DNA of 64,000 bases, taken from the NCBI GenBank assembly GCA_027624035.1, contig JAQBUI010000005.1, positions 46,661 through 110,660 of the forward strand. Reading direction: 5' to 3'. Below, one piece after another: positions 34,634 through 43,389 of the stretch. The stretch is from Pseudomonadota bacterium. Lineage in GTDB: Bacteria > Pseudomonadota > Gammaproteobacteria > Pseudomonadales > Azotimanducaceae. Each line of letters starts with the position of its first letter. The stretch's first letter is position 1. Under the pieces are notes generated by a model, which did no database searches, had not been told where the DNA came from, and was given only the letters and a program-made list of their open reading frames with translations. A program made the translations under genes and the position numbers.

Positions 34634-36352
34634 ATGCATGATCTTGTTATCCAGGGTGGAAACGTGGTGGATGGTACCGGGCAGCCGATGCGCCGCACCA
34701 GTATCGCGGTGAAGGACGGGTTGATTGTGGCAGTCGGCGACGATGTTGGCGCAGGCCAGCGAGTGATCGATGCCGCGGACCTGCTTGTCACGCCCGGCTT
34801 TGTGGACATCCATACCCACTACGATGGACAGGCAACCTGGGACCCCTATCTCACGCCTTCGTCCTGGCACGGGGTCACCTCTTGTGTGTTCGGAAACTGC
34901 AGCGTTGGTTTTGCTCCGGTTCGGCCTGACAAGACGGATTATCTGATCAATCTGATGGAAGGGGTCGAAGACATACCCGGGACCGTCCTTGCCGAGGGCG
35001 TTTCGTTCGACTGGGAGTCCTTTCCGGAATATCTGGATGCACTGGAGTCCATGCCAAGGGTCATGAACGTGGGCGCCCAGGTTCCCCATGCAGCGCTTCG
35101 CTTCTATGTGATGGGCGACCGTGGGGCCGATCATGAGGCAGTCCCCACCCGGGACGAAATCGAGCAGATGGGCGAGCTCCTTGAATCATCCCTTCGCGCT
35201 GGCGCACTGGGGTTCACGACCTCCAGGACCACCAAACATCGGGCGGCTGACGGCAGGGTGACGCCGTCATTGAGCGCGTCGGAAGCGGAACTTCTGGGGC
35301 TCGCGGCGGCCATGAAACGGGCCGGGTCCGGCGTGATTGAGGTCAATTCCGACTTCGGGCCGGGAGAATTTGAGGCGATGCGCGCGGCGGCGGAACGGTC
35401 TGGTCGGCCGCTGTCCTGCCTGATCGTGCAGGTTCGAAACGCACCGGGCCTGTGGCGGGAGACCATGGCCAATGTCCGGGCTGCGCGGGCAGCCGGGGTT
35501 GACTGCAACAGCCAGGTTCACGTCCGGGGCATTGGCATGGTGATGGGCCTCGAGACCACCCTGAATCCCTTTCGCAGCCACGCGGCATGGCAGGAACTCG
35601 CGGATCTCACACCGGATGCGCGACGCGCAAGGCTCAGACAGGACGAGACCTTGCGGAGTCGACTCGAAAACGTGCATCCGCAAGACCGTCATACCCGCTG
35701 GATTGAAAGCCTGTTCGGGGAACTGTTCCGCCTGGATGAGACGATGAACTACGAGCCGACGCCGGACCAGAGCCTGCTGGCGAACGCCCAGCGGATGGGC
35801 ACCGAGCCCTGGTCGCTGCTCCTGGAATGGCTGCTGGCCGACGACGGCGAAGGGCATGTGATGTATCCATTTGAAAACTATTACGGTGGTGACCTGGAAG
35901 CGATTCGGGAAATGTTGACGGACGAAGCCTCTGTGATCGGCGTGGCGGACGGTGGCGCCCACGTCGGCGTGATCTGCGATGCCGGCGCACCGACTTTCAT
36001 GCTCACCCACTGGGTGCGGGACCGGACCCGTGGCCCCAGGCTTCCGCTGGAATTTCTGGTGGCCAAGCATACCCGCGGTAATGCCAGAGCCTATGGACTT
36101 CATGACCGTGGCGTGCTCTCGCCAGGTTATCGGGCAGACCTCAACATCATCGACTTCGCCTCCCTCCGGCTGAAGCCGCCACGGGTACTGTTTGACCTGC
36201 CGGCGGGAGGACGCCGACTGGTGCAGCAGGCCGAGGGCTATCTACACACCTTTGTCAGTGGTGTTGAGACGTTGCGCGATGATGAGTTCACCGGTGAGCT
36301 GCCGGGCCGTCTGATCCGCGGTGAACAGCGGGCTCCTGATGTTCCCGTATAG
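34634..36352 (+). CDS. Amidohydrolase, N-acyl-D-amino-acid deacylase (D-aminoacylase)-like
   Basis: 572 residues. The amidohydrolase start is clear: LVIQGGNVVDGTGQPMRRTSIAVKDG, followed by TPGFVDIHTHYDGQATWDP with the His-x-His metal pair. GFTTSRTTKH, VADGGAHVGVICD with the C-terminal Asp/His region, and HDRGVLSPGYRADLNIIDF at the end fit the D-aminoacylase branch. It hydrolyses amide bonds of N-acyl-D-amino acids or related cyclic amides with zinc in the cytoplasm; the exact substrate is unknown. GAGG about 8 nt before ATG 34634 decides the start over 34553. Single gene; an ~85-bp repeat follows it directly. Confidence 0.85.
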   Translation: MHDLVIQGGNVVDGTGQPMRRTSIAVKDGLIVAVGDDVGAGQRVIDAADLLVTPGFVDIHTHYDGQATWDPYLTPSSWHGVTSCVFGNCSVGFAPVRPDKTDYLINLMEGVEDIPGTVLAEGVSFDWESFPEYLDALESMPRVMNVGAQVPHAALRFYVMGDRGADHEAVPTRDEIEQMGELLESSLRAGALGFTTSRTTKHRAADGRVTPSLSASEAELLGLAAAMKRAGSGVIEVNSDFGPGEFEAMRAAAERSGRPLSCLIVQVRNAPGLWRETMANVRAARAAGVDCNSQVHVRGIGMVMGLETTLNPFRSHAAWQELADLTPDARRARLRQDETLRSRLENVHPQDRHTRWIESLFGELFRLDETMNYEPTPDQSLLANAQRMGTEPWSLLLEWLLADDGEGHVMYPFENYYGGDLEAIREMLTDEASVIGVADGGAHVGVICDAGAPTFMLTHWVRDRTRGPRLPLEFLVAKHTRGNARAYGLHDRGVLSPGYRADLNIIDFASLRLKPPRVLFDLPAGGRRLVQQAEGYLHTFVSGVETLRDDEFTGELPGRLIRGEQRAPDVPV

Positions 36353-36360
36353 GGGGAGCC

Positions 36361-36445
36361 CTCAGCGTGCCCAGGTCGGCCACGCCGTTGTCGTGCCGGG
36401 AAGTTTTCCGGACGGCACAGCGTGCGGCCAGAACTTCCATGAAAG
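36361..36445 (+). repeat. Single copy of the ~85-bp repeat, 9 bp after a stop codon
   Basis: It runs from CTCAGCGTGCCC to AACTTCCATGAAAGCCC and contains GGAAGTTTTCCGGACGGCAC. That core matches the two units at 635-807 (opposite strand), while the head and tail match the array at 22165-22505. This copy links the two sequence variants of the family. Confidence 0.75.
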
Positions 36446-36585
36446 CCCGATCGCCCGACTTGAATTGCCCGAAATGAACTGCAAGGGCGCAGGCGTTTCA
36501 GTAAACTTGGTACTCGCGGAGCTCTTTATGCTCGAATAATGCTCAAAAAGTGCACAAGACATGTGCTTGCAAACAGGTGAACCCA

Positions 36586-36846
36586 ATGGATGAAGTCAAA
36601 AACCAGGAACGTGATGATGTTCATCTGGAGATTGCCCTGCAGACCATCAAAGACGTGCTCTGGAGATACGAGGAGTCATCGGAAGGGCGCCGTTCGGTCT
36701 ATGAGGTGCTGGGCTGCCTGGTGGAGGACCTGGTACGGGAAGGCATTTGTGCGGCCTGCATCAATGACACCATGAAAGACGTCTTTGATGCGGTAGGGGC
36801 TGATGTTGAGAATCATCGGGATGATGAAGGCTCCGTGTATCACTAG
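36586..36846 (+). CDS. Small acidic hypothetical protein
   Basis: 86 residues, acidic and helical (LEIALQTIKDVLWRYEESSEGRRSVYEVLGCLVEDLVREG), with two Cys separated by two residues (GICAACIND). AGGTGA lies about 5 nt before ATG 36586. The reading pattern looks genuine, but I do not recognise the family. It precedes the electron-transfer operon by 400 bp, so a link with it is not shown. Confidence 0.5.
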   Translation: MDEVKNQERDDVHLEIALQTIKDVLWRYEESSEGRRSVYEVLGCLVEDLVREGICAACINDTMKDVFDAVGADVENHRDDEGSVYH

Positions 36847-37245
36847 ACTTGAACAGCAATCGTCCGCCATTGGTGCTGGTCTTTGGCGGTATCTTCTCCC
36901 ACCGGCCAGACCGGTGTTTTCGTTCAATTCTGCATGGCTAATCCAGGAACCGAACGTTCGAATCTGGTGAAGTCGGGTGGAATCGTCGTTGCCTGGCTCG
37001 CGGCACGGTCGCGCTTGTTATTGATAAGTGTCATCGCGAAGAACCTGTATCTGTTCCATGATCAGGTATTGGCCATGGACCAGCTGTCTGGCGGGTTCCT
37101 GTCGAAAGTACCGTTATGGGCGCAAACGCGGCGACATTCCAATATTGTTGGGCTGGTAATCAACAGGTTGGAAGGGACCAGCCACCACGGGTATAGTTTC
37201 CGGACGAGGACCAGCCAGCTAGCGTGGATCGATTGGGGTATTGAT
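36847..37245 (+). promoter_or_regulatory. 400-bp leader region of the electron-transfer operon
   Basis: The stretch is open in one frame but has no ribosome-binding site or protein-like composition upstream of the signal peptide at 37290. It must contain the promoter of the cytochrome operon. No convincing -35/-10, FNR or CRP site could be assigned by eye. Confidence 0.3.
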
Positions 37246-38061
37246 GTGTTGAAAGAGCCAGAAATATTGAGAGACCACGGCAGCCGCAGAGCGTGGTGGC
37301 TGATCATCGTCGTCATATTGAGCCAGGGAGCATCAGCGGAACCCGTCGGCAAGATCATGCTGTTCTCGGGTGAGCACAAGTCGATGGAATGGATGTTGAC
37401 AGATCATGCAGGTGCCTCGGGGACCCGTGGTGGCAAGACCTGTGCGAGCTGTCACATCGCCGGGTTTCGGCTCCCCAGGGAACGGATTTCAGTGGACGTC
37501 AGCATCGAACCAGTGGCAGACGGCGTTGCCATGACGCTCGTCTGGCCGGGGCCCGAGACCACCACGCTTGGCATCATGATGGATGCCGGTGGCGCAAGGG
37601 CCTTTCAGCGAGCCGGATGCTGGGTGGGCTGTCATGACGACGTGCGCGGCATGTCTGCCGATGGTGACCAGACCAAGTATCTGGGCCAGACCAGAGCCAG
37701 GATGACCCGCACCGGTGGTGGCAGCGAGTTGAAGGCAGACGCTGACCTCGCCAGCATGCGTGCGGAGTCGAATCTGATTGAGTTTCTCAAGGTCGACCTG
37801 AAGGCGGGTGCACCTGCTGTGTTGTCCCGGGGTGCCATTCTCGACAAGGAGTATCTTGCCGTGGTGGAAGACGCGCAAGTCAGCGCGGCCCGGGAAGGTG
37901 ACAACTGGCGAGTGAAGCTCACCCTGACGCCAGCCCGCAGTGACACGGTGGTAGGATTCGCCGTGCTGCAGAACGCTGGCGGCAAGGATGGTCCATTACA
38001 CTACATGAGCCTTCCCGGGACATTGAAGTCGGACAAGTCCGGCGCAACACTGGAGTTTTAG
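37246..38061 (+). CDS. Exported heme protein of the ethylbenzene-dehydrogenase-like (cytochrome c-552/EB_dh) type
   Basis: 271 residues with a signal peptide ending ILSQGASA-EP. A canonical heme c site, CASCH, lies shortly after it. A second motif, GCWVGCHDDVRGM, has three residues between the Cys instead of two, then His. The C-terminal half is beta-rich (EYLAVVEDAQVSAAREG; WRVKLTLTPARS), as in the EB_dh heme-binding domain family. It would be a periplasmic electron carrier or docking subunit. GTG 37246, with GGGG about 9 nt before, gives the best N-terminus; the frame is open further upstream without protein character. The stop is 1 nt before the decaheme gene, so translation is probably coupled. 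The family name is from memory; the precise partner is inferred. Confidence 0.68.
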   Translation: MLKEPEILRDHGSRRAWWLIIVVILSQGASAEPVGKIMLFSGEHKSMEWMLTDHAGASGTRGGKTCASCHIAGFRLPRERISVDVSIEPVADGVAMTLVWPGPETTTLGIMMDAGGARAFQRAGCWVGCHDDVRGMSADGDQTKYLGQTRARMTRTGGGSELKADADLASMRAESNLIEFLKVDLKAGAPAVLSRGAILDKEYLAVVEDAQVSAAREGDNWRVKLTLTPARSDTVVGFAVLQNAGGKDGPLHYMSLPGTLKSDKSGATLEF

Positions 38062-38062
38062 C

Positions 38063-38896
38063 TTGCGAGCCCTGCCACTGTTGCTATTGACGGTTGTCGC
38101 AGCGCTGCCGCTCCAGGCTGCCGAATCGGACTTCTGTCAGGCGTGCCACGATGAACCCCTGGTTGGGGTGACTCACGGCCAGCATGCGGCCGGCAGCGCG
38201 TCCTGCGTAGATTGCCACGGCGATGTCAGCGCCCATCTGGCCAGCCCGGCGAACCCGGTGTCTGTCGGATTTGGCGGCGCCGACCGTGATCCATCCACTG
38301 GCAGTGAGCAGTGTCTTGGCTGTCATGATGATGAACAACGACTGCACTGGATGGCAAGCACACACAATGAGGCAGATGTCGGATGTGTCACTTGTCATGA
38401 GCCCGCCTGGGTGGACCCGCAGCATGCGAGGGAACCTGGCGAGGCGGTCTGCCTGCACTGCCATCGTTCGCTTCAGGCAGAGCTGTCGATGCCCTCCCGG
38501 CATCCTATTAAGGAAGGCAAGACCGGCTGTCTCGACTGCCATTCGAGCCACGGCAGTTCTGCGGATGCCGGTGAGCTCAAGCAGGCGTCGATCAACGAGA
38601 ACTGCCTGTCCTGCCATCGTGACCTGCGCGGCCCTTTTCTGTTTGAACATGAACCCGTGACCGAGGACTGCACGCTCTGTCACCGCCCCCATGGTTCAGC
38701 ACAACCATCATTGCTCAAGACCCGGTCACCGTTCCTGTGCCAGCAGTGCCATCTGACGGCGGACCACCCGAGCCAGCTGGCTGATGGCCGTGCGCTGGTG
38801 TCCCGCGACAGCAACCTGCTGGTCAACGGTTGTACCAATTGTCACAGCTCGGTGCACGGTTCGAATCACCCTTCAGGCGCCAGGTTAACGCGATGA
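38063..38896 (+). CDS. mtrA: MtrA/DmsE-type periplasmic decaheme cytochrome c
   Basis: 277 residues with a signal peptide (LPLLLLTVVAALPLQAA). Ten CxxCH heme motifs are visible in order: CQACH, CVDCH, CLGCH, CVTCH, CLHCH, CLDCH, CLSCH, CTLCH, CQQCH, CTNCH. This count and size fit MtrA, PioA and DmsE, which form the heme wire that inserts into the outer-membrane porin. It would pass electrons between periplasmic carriers and the surface cytochrome. The start is a TTG at 38063, only 1 nt after the preceding stop, with GGAG 7 nt upstream. The stop overlaps the ATG of the porin gene (ATGA), so MtrA and MtrB are made together. Confidence 0.9.
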   Translation: MRALPLLLLTVVAALPLQAAESDFCQACHDEPLVGVTHGQHAAGSASCVDCHGDVSAHLASPANPVSVGFGGADRDPSTGSEQCLGCHDDEQRLHWMASTHNEADVGCVTCHEPAWVDPQHAREPGEAVCLHCHRSLQAELSMPSRHPIKEGKTGCLDCHSSHGSSADAGELKQASINENCLSCHRDLRGPFLFEHEPVTEDCTLCHRPHGSAQPSLLKTRSPFLCQQCHLTADHPSQLADGRALVSRDSNLLVNGCTNCHSSVHGSNHPSGARLTR

Positions 38897-41145
38897 GGTG
38901 GCCCCGGATGAACGGTCGCAGGTGGCTGATCTGGGCATTCCTGTTGCCGTCACTGTTGCCTGGACTGATGTCCGCATTCAATGCGAAGGCGGATGAGTTT
39001 GGCTTCGAAATGGTGGAGCCGGAGCCCCCGGCGAAACCTGCCTGGACCCAGCGCATTGACCTGGGCGTACGCATCGTCCCGACGGATAACTTTGCCTTTG
39101 GCCAATACAACGGCCTTGATTCCGAGGGGTTGCAGATGGATGGCGGCTTTGTCCTCGGCGGTGGCGTCTGGTCCCTGCACGGGTCACGGCTGGGAACCGA
39201 TAATCGTGAACTGTCTTTTGACTTCCGTGCGCTGCCGCTTCGAGTGACGATGGACTATGACGAGTCTGCCTACCGCGGTAACGACAGCGGGCGCACACCC
39301 TTTACTCACACCGGGCAGGGAAGACTGAGTCTACCCGCCAACTGGCAGGGGGGGCTGGACAGCGATGAGTTCCCGACCGGACTCATGAACGGGGACGTCC
39401 GCAACGGAATTGATCATCAGGCGTTCAGGGCGTCAGCACAATGGGACATGACGGCCCGCCTGACCGGAAAGGTGAGCCTTGAGAAAGAAGCGGTGGAAGG
39501 GACGCAAATCAAGGGCCTCGCCATCTACAGCGATGCCGCCAATCCCCAGGCGGTGGTGCTGCCGGTGCCGGTGGATGAACAGAGCACGGTGGTCGCGGCT
39601 GAACTCGGCTATACCGGCGACCGGTCTACCGCGGTCCTCGGTTACAGCATCACCGATTTTGACAATCATCATGCCCGGATATCGTGGGACAATCCCTTTG
39701 CCAATGGCCTCGGCCCCGCGGTGGACTTCCCCAATGGCGCGGGGGCGTTTGCCGGGGCGCCGGATTACCAGTACCGTCAGGCGTCTCTGGCATCCGGCCT
39801 GCGTCTTGGCGACAGTGTCCGGCTGGTGCTGGATGGCTTTATCGGTGAATCAGAACGTGAGGGTCACTTCGTCGATTACACCGTCAATCCCGCCCTTGTG
39901 GTGTCCGCTCCGCTGCCAGCCACCGCATTGAATGCGCCGCTGTCGACCAGCCGGCTACATGGCGGAATCTACTGGCGACCGGCGAGGCGTGTACGGGTCA
40001 ACCTCCACTACCGGTACGAAGACCGTGAGGACGAGAACGCCCGGCACCTCTGGCAATATGTTCGAGGCGATGGCGCGGACCAGCCGGATGCCGCCTTCGC
40101 GGTTCATTCCCGACCGCTGCAGCGCGAATCCGATCTCTACGAGGTTGAAGGGATTGTCACGCTCGCCAATCGGGCCAGACTCAGCGTCAGCTGGGAGTAT
40201 GAGAAGGACTATCGTCGCTACTCCGCCGTGACCCGGCAAGAGACGGACCGTGTTTCGGTTGGCTTCCAGTTTCCCCCTGCGCTGTTGCCGGGCAGGCACC
40301 AGGTCACGTTCTCTGGCGCCGATGCAGCCGGGTCTACCTACGAGTGGTCGAATTCTTTCTTTCAGCTGATGTCGGTGCAGATGATCAACCGGATTCCGGA
40401 TGCCCAGCGCTGGACCAATCACCCGCTGCTACGCCAGTACCATGTGGCGAATCGCCAGGAGTTCGGCGGTCTGTGGCGCAGCGAGTTTGACCTTGGGCAG
40501 CATGCTGCAGTACAGCTTCGGGTCGAGACCCGCAAGCAGGACTACGATGGGAGCACGCTGGGGCTCACTGCAAGTCGTGAGCGAGCGGGCAATCTTGCGG
40601 TGAACTACTTTGCCGGTGATGTGGTGCTGAGCGCTTATCTGGACTATCGATGGGTCGAGCGGGCTCAGCGCGGCCGGGCCTTTCGGGGCGGCATCGAGAA
40701 GCCCGCCAACGTGATTGACGGTCCCCTGCCCGAAGGCAGCGACCCCGCCCGGGACTACACCACCCAGCAAGACAACGAGATGGTCGCAGCGGGGGTCAGT
40801 CTTGACTGGACGGTGAATGGCCGCTGGTCTGTATCGGGTCAGCTCGGACGATTGATCATTGATGATGACTATGAGGTGACAACCGGTGGGGCTCGTGACC
40901 TTGGTGCCGGGGCACCGCTGCCGACCATCGACTGGACGACCAATGAAGCGACGCTTGCCGCCGTCTATACCTACTCGGACCAGTTGAGCCTCACCTGGAA
41001 GTACCAGTTTTTTGACTACCGGAATGACGACTGGCGGTTGGCCGGCATTGAAGCCGGCAGCATCAGCAACCTGCTTGCATTGGGGCAGCACAACCCCGAC
41101 GAGAATGTGAGCGTTTTCGAAATGGCGATGACCTATGAATTCTAG
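38893..41145 (+). CDS. mtrB: MtrB/PioB-family outer-membrane beta-barrel of the decaheme conduit
   Basis: About 750 residues. A signal peptide (LLPSLLPGLMSAFNAKA) is followed by many alternating beta-strands (LSFDFRALPLRVTMDYDESAYRG; ARLSVSWEYEKDYRRYSAVTRQETDRVSVGFQF) and a C-terminal MAMTYEF with the Phe typical of outer-membrane barrels. PioB/MtrB family members sheath the MtrA cytochrome across the outer membrane. The mature protein contains no Cys at all; Shewanella MtrB has a CxxC near its N-terminus, so this protein is more PioB-like in that respect. Translation starts at ATG 38893, overlapping the MtrA stop; ATG 38908 is an alternative. Its end overlaps the next gene by 11 nt. Confidence 0.87.
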   Translation: MRWPRMNGRRWLIWAFLLPSLLPGLMSAFNAKADEFGFEMVEPEPPAKPAWTQRIDLGVRIVPTDNFAFGQYNGLDSEGLQMDGGFVLGGGVWSLHGSRLGTDNRELSFDFRALPLRVTMDYDESAYRGNDSGRTPFTHTGQGRLSLPANWQGGLDSDEFPTGLMNGDVRNGIDHQAFRASAQWDMTARLTGKVSLEKEAVEGTQIKGLAIYSDAANPQAVVLPVPVDEQSTVVAAELGYTGDRSTAVLGYSITDFDNHHARISWDNPFANGLGPAVDFPNGAGAFAGAPDYQYRQASLASGLRLGDSVRLVLDGFIGESEREGHFVDYTVNPALVVSAPLPATALNAPLSTSRLHGGIYWRPARRVRVNLHYRYEDREDENARHLWQYVRGDGADQPDAAFAVHSRPLQRESDLYEVEGIVTLANRARLSVSWEYEKDYRRYSAVTRQETDRVSVGFQFPPALLPGRHQVTFSGADAAGSTYEWSNSFFQLMSVQMINRIPDAQRWTNHPLLRQYHVANRQEFGGLWRSEFDLGQHAAVQLRVETRKQDYDGSTLGLTASRERAGNLAVNYFAGDVVLSAYLDYRWVERAQRGRAFRGGIEKPANVIDGPLPEGSDPARDYTTQQDNEMVAAGVSLDWTVNGRWSVSGQLGRLIIDDDYEVTTGGARDLGAGAPLPTIDWTTNEATLAAVYTYSDQLSLTWKYQFFDYRNDDWRLAGIEAGSISNLLALGQHNPDENVSVFEMAMTYEF

Positions 41146-43387
41146 ACAGAGATATGGCCTGAACCGGATCTGGATTCAGGCAGCATTGGCCTGCTGTATT
41201 GCACTGCTTGTGGGCTGTGGCGGTGGCGGTGGCACGGCTGCTCCGGATGTTGCGCCCGGGCCCGCACCATCCAACGGCAACCCGCCCGCACCGGATCCGG
41301 TTCAGTTGCCGGCGGGTCCGAATACCTATGAGACGGCCAGCGAGATCATCGCGACCATCACCGACGTCACTGTGGCATCGCCGCCGGTACTCACCATGAC
41401 CGTGGTAGACGGTGACGGCGTCGCGATCACCGGGCTCCGGTCTTCCAATGTTCGCTTCACTATCGCCAAGTTGATTCCTGCCAGCAACGGGGACAGCAGT
41501 CACTGGCAGTCCTATATCAATCGCCTGAAGACACCGAACGTTCATCCGGAGAATGATGCGGCGATTCAGGCGACGTCTGAAAGCGGTGGCACGCTGACCG
41601 ACAATGGAGACGGAACCTATAGCTACCAGTTTGTTACAGACATCACCAACGTGACCGCACCGATGGCGGTACCCTATGAACCCCTGTTGACCCATCGTGT
41701 GGCGATACAGTTCAGTGGGGGCCCGATTGCCAATCCGGTATTCGACTGGATCCCCGCAACGGGTCAGACGATGGGTATTGCCAACAAGGATGTGGTGGCG
41801 ACGGCAAGCTGCAATCGGTGCCATGATCCGATTGCCCTGCACGGGGGAGGTCGGGTCGAGGTGGAGTACTGTGTGACCTGTCACAATCCCGGCACCACGG
41901 AGCCCAACTCGGAAACCGAGATGGATCTTGCTGTACTGGTGCACAAGATACACATGGGCGCCAGTCTCCCCAGTGTCCAGGCAGGCGGTGAGTATGTGGT
42001 CTATGGTTTTCGGGATAGCCGACACGACTATTCACACGTGGTGTATCCCCAGAACCCTGCGAACTGCACGAAGTGTCATGCCGGCACCGCAACCGCCGGG
42101 CTGACCGGGATCGGCACGAACGTGGTGACCCAGAATGGCGACAACTGGACAGAGGTGCCGACCATTGCCGCGTGTGGTTCCTGCCATGATGACGTTGACT
42201 TCGCCAGCCACAGGGGAGGTCAGAGCGACAACAGTGGCTGCCGGTCCTGCCATTCGGTTTCCGGGATTGCCGGGTCCCCGGCCGAGTCCCATCGGGATCC
42301 GATTCTCGAAGCGATGGCAGAGTTCAACGTCAGCATCGAGTCCGTGTCCAATACGGCGCCGGGTGAAAATCCGCTGGTGACCTTTTCAGTGACCGACGAA
42401 AACGGCTCGCCCTATGACCTCGCGACGGACCCGGGCTGGTCCGGCGCCAGCCTGAATCTGGGGCTGGCCTGGAATACTCAGGAATTCGTTAACACAGGAA
42501 ATGGCCAAGCCCTCCCCAGTTATGCCCGCACCAACCTGCTGTCGGGGGCCACTTCCAATGGTGATGGTACCTACTCTGTAGTGGCGGGCGTTGCGATCCC
42601 CGATGGCACCGGACCTCTCGGTTATCTCGCAACCGGAAGCGGCATGGCCACCATAGAAGGCAGAGCGAGAAAAGACATCGGTGAGGAGGGTGCGAGCAAT
42701 GTTCAGAATATCCCGTTCGTGCAGCCGCAGCGGTTCTTCTCCATCGACGAACCGAACGGCCAGGCCCTCGCCAGGCGCGAGATCGTGGATATTGCGAGGT
42801 GCAACGCCTGTCACGGCGTGAAGGTGAACCATGGCAGCAATCGCAGCAACAACATCAACGGCTGCGCCGGGTGCCACAATCCCAGGAATACGGATCTTGC
42901 CGTTCGGCCGGGGCAGGCCCAGTCTGTCGACGGCAAGCGTGAGGAATCGATTCATTTCAAGACCCTGATTCATGGACTGCATGCCTCCGGGGTGCGGGAG
43001 TCTCCGCTGGTGGTGTATGGCTTTCGCGGCTCTGTCCACGTCTTTGATGAGGAACATGTCCAGTACCCTGGCACCATATCCAACTGCCTTGGCTGCCATG
43101 TGAATGATTCCTACGAACTGCCGTTACCGGCAACGGCGCTTGCGACGACCGTTGACACCGGAGCCGACGGGGCAGATCCTTCCGATGACATCATGGTGAC
43201 GCCAGTCGCGGCCACCTGCTCATCCTGCCATGACGGTTCGCTTGCGATTGCGCACATGGAACAAAACGGCGGGGATTTCTCGGCAACCCAGGCTACGATT
43301 TCAAGCGGCGCCAGTACGGAGACCTGTACGGTGTGTCACGGCCCTGGAAGAACGGCCAGCGTCAGCGCTGCCCACGGACTGGAGTGA
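41135..43387 (+). CDS. OmcA/MtrC-family decaheme surface lipoprotein
   Basis: 750 residues. The N-terminus has a lipoprotein signal peptide with lipobox LLVGC and a Gly/Pro/Ala-rich tether, placing it on the outer membrane. Ten heme motifs are present: CNRCH, CVTCH, CTKCH, CGSCH, CRSCH, then CNACH, CAGCH, CLGCH, CSSCH, CTVCH. They fall in two groups of five separated by a beta-rich domain, exactly the OmcA/MtrC layout. Beta-domains (e.g. VTFSVTDENGSPYDLATDPGW) alternate with the heme groups. By family knowledge it delivers electrons to, or takes them from, minerals, electrodes or soluble acceptors. It overlaps the mtrB gene by 11 nt and is followed 2 nt later by the NapC-type gene. Confidence 0.9.
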   Translation: MNSRQRYGLNRIWIQAALACCIALLVGCGGGGGTAAPDVAPGPAPSNGNPPAPDPVQLPAGPNTYETASEIIATITDVTVASPPVLTMTVVDGDGVAITGLRSSNVRFTIAKLIPASNGDSSHWQSYINRLKTPNVHPENDAAIQATSESGGTLTDNGDGTYSYQFVTDITNVTAPMAVPYEPLLTHRVAIQFSGGPIANPVFDWIPATGQTMGIANKDVVATASCNRCHDPIALHGGGRVEVEYCVTCHNPGTTEPNSETEMDLAVLVHKIHMGASLPSVQAGGEYVVYGFRDSRHDYSHVVYPQNPANCTKCHAGTATAGLTGIGTNVVTQNGDNWTEVPTIAACGSCHDDVDFASHRGGQSDNSGCRSCHSVSGIAGSPAESHRDPILEAMAEFNVSIESVSNTAPGENPLVTFSVTDENGSPYDLATDPGWSGASLNLGLAWNTQEFVNTGNGQALPSYARTNLLSGATSNGDGTYSVVAGVAIPDGTGPLGYLATGSGMATIEGRARKDIGEEGASNVQNIPFVQPQRFFSIDEPNGQALARREIVDIARCNACHGVKVNHGSNRSNNINGCAGCHNPRNTDLAVRPGQAQSVDGKREESIHFKTLIHGLHASGVRESPLVVYGFRGSVHVFDEEHVQYPGTISNCLGCHVNDSYELPLPATALATTVDTGADGADPSDDIMVTPVAATCSSCHDGSLAIAHMEQNGGDFSATQATISSGASTETCTVCHGPGRTASVSAAHGLE

Positions 43388-43389
43388 CG

